Assembly: GCF_000723205.1 (NCBI RefSeq)
Contig: NZ_HG315671.1
Coordinates: forward strand, 2,672,452 to 2,736,451
Direction of reading: 5' to 3'
DNA from: Formosa agariphila KMM 3901
GTDB lineage: Bacteria; Bacteroidota; Bacteroidia; Flavobacteriales; Flavobacteriaceae
DNA length: 64,000 bases
The translations under genes and the position numbers were made by a program. Of the stretch, positions 63,960 through 64,000 are shown in pieces; within the stretch, counting starts at the first letter, position 1, and each line of letters begins with the position of its first letter. A model generated the notes under the pieces. The model ran no database searches. It saw only the letters and a program-made list of their open reading frames with translations, and was not told the origin of the DNA.

Positions 63960-64000
63960 CACTATTTCATATTCCAACAATTAAAATAAAAAAAATACTT

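Overview
The window is a chromosomal piece of a low-GC Bacteroidota, almost certainly family Flavobacteriaceae. Support: a SusC/SusD pair with a hybrid two-component regulator, a type IX secretion (T9SS) C-terminal sorting domain, a SusE/fasciclin-type lipoprotein, the flavobacterial order parA-parB-DUF5683-dapB-lepB-wbqC, Bacteroidota promoters (-33 TTG, 17-20 nt, -7 TAnnTTTG) and almost no Shine-Dalgarno sequences. Genus is not decidable by eye.

Layout. (1) 1-12.4 kb, minus strand: part of a glycan-uptake locus (partial fasciclin-like lipoprotein, SusD, SusC, hybrid two-component regulator, GntR-type regulator), then a tyrosine integrase facing the 3' end of tRNA-Pro(UGG): the right edge of a genomic island. 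(2) 12.8-18.2 kb, plus: PQQ-type sugar dehydrogenase, uridine kinase, DivIC-like protein, methylmalonyl-CoA mutase small subunit, and then, where the large subunit should be, two short, highly diverged open frames that have lost catalytic and B12-binding motifs. (3) 18.6-27.6 kb: nitrite/NO reduction. NsrR-like Rrf2 regulator, quinol NO reductase, RIC/ScdA di-iron repair protein, a His-rich polytopic membrane protein, hemerythrin-like protein, DUF5993 and DsbB on plus; NirK with a fused cytochrome c, a formylglycine-generating-enzyme-like protein and SCO1 on minus. A 19-bp motif precedes rrf2, nor and nirK.

(4) 28.1-33.8 kb: parAB, DUF5683, dapB, lepB, wbqC, DUF6122. (5) 33.8-40.5 kb, minus: lipoprotein, EEP-family hydrolase, two rhomboids, mutL, two related small membrane proteins, thioredoxin. 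(6) 40.6-43.7 kb, minus: sulfide/persulfide module (persulfide dioxygenase-rhodanese, TSUP transporter, Crp/Fnr regulator) with two matching Crp-like palindromes. (7) 43.8-53.7 kb: aldose epimerase; GbsR/MarR regulator with an operator palindrome followed by an RND tripartite efflux operon; small membrane protein; M28 peptidase; lone DsbD-alpha-like protein. (8) 53.9-58.6 kb: a giant T9SS-secreted repeat protein with a 432-bp tandem DNA repeat, broken by two 1-bp deletions. (9) 59-62.6 kb: surface-polysaccharide genes (flippase, polymerase, acetyltransferase), followed by a complete IS256-family element with 8-bp target duplication.

A recurring oddity is the number of single-base indels in otherwise intact genes (membrane protein x2, hemerythrin x1, repeat protein x2, transposase x1) and a RIC gene lacking any canonical start codon. 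These may be assembly errors or real decay, and only raw reads can separate the two. The most biologically intriguing items are the degenerate split mutase, the compact NO regulon and the Crp/persulfide regulon. I do not see a clearly unprecedented defence or mobile system.
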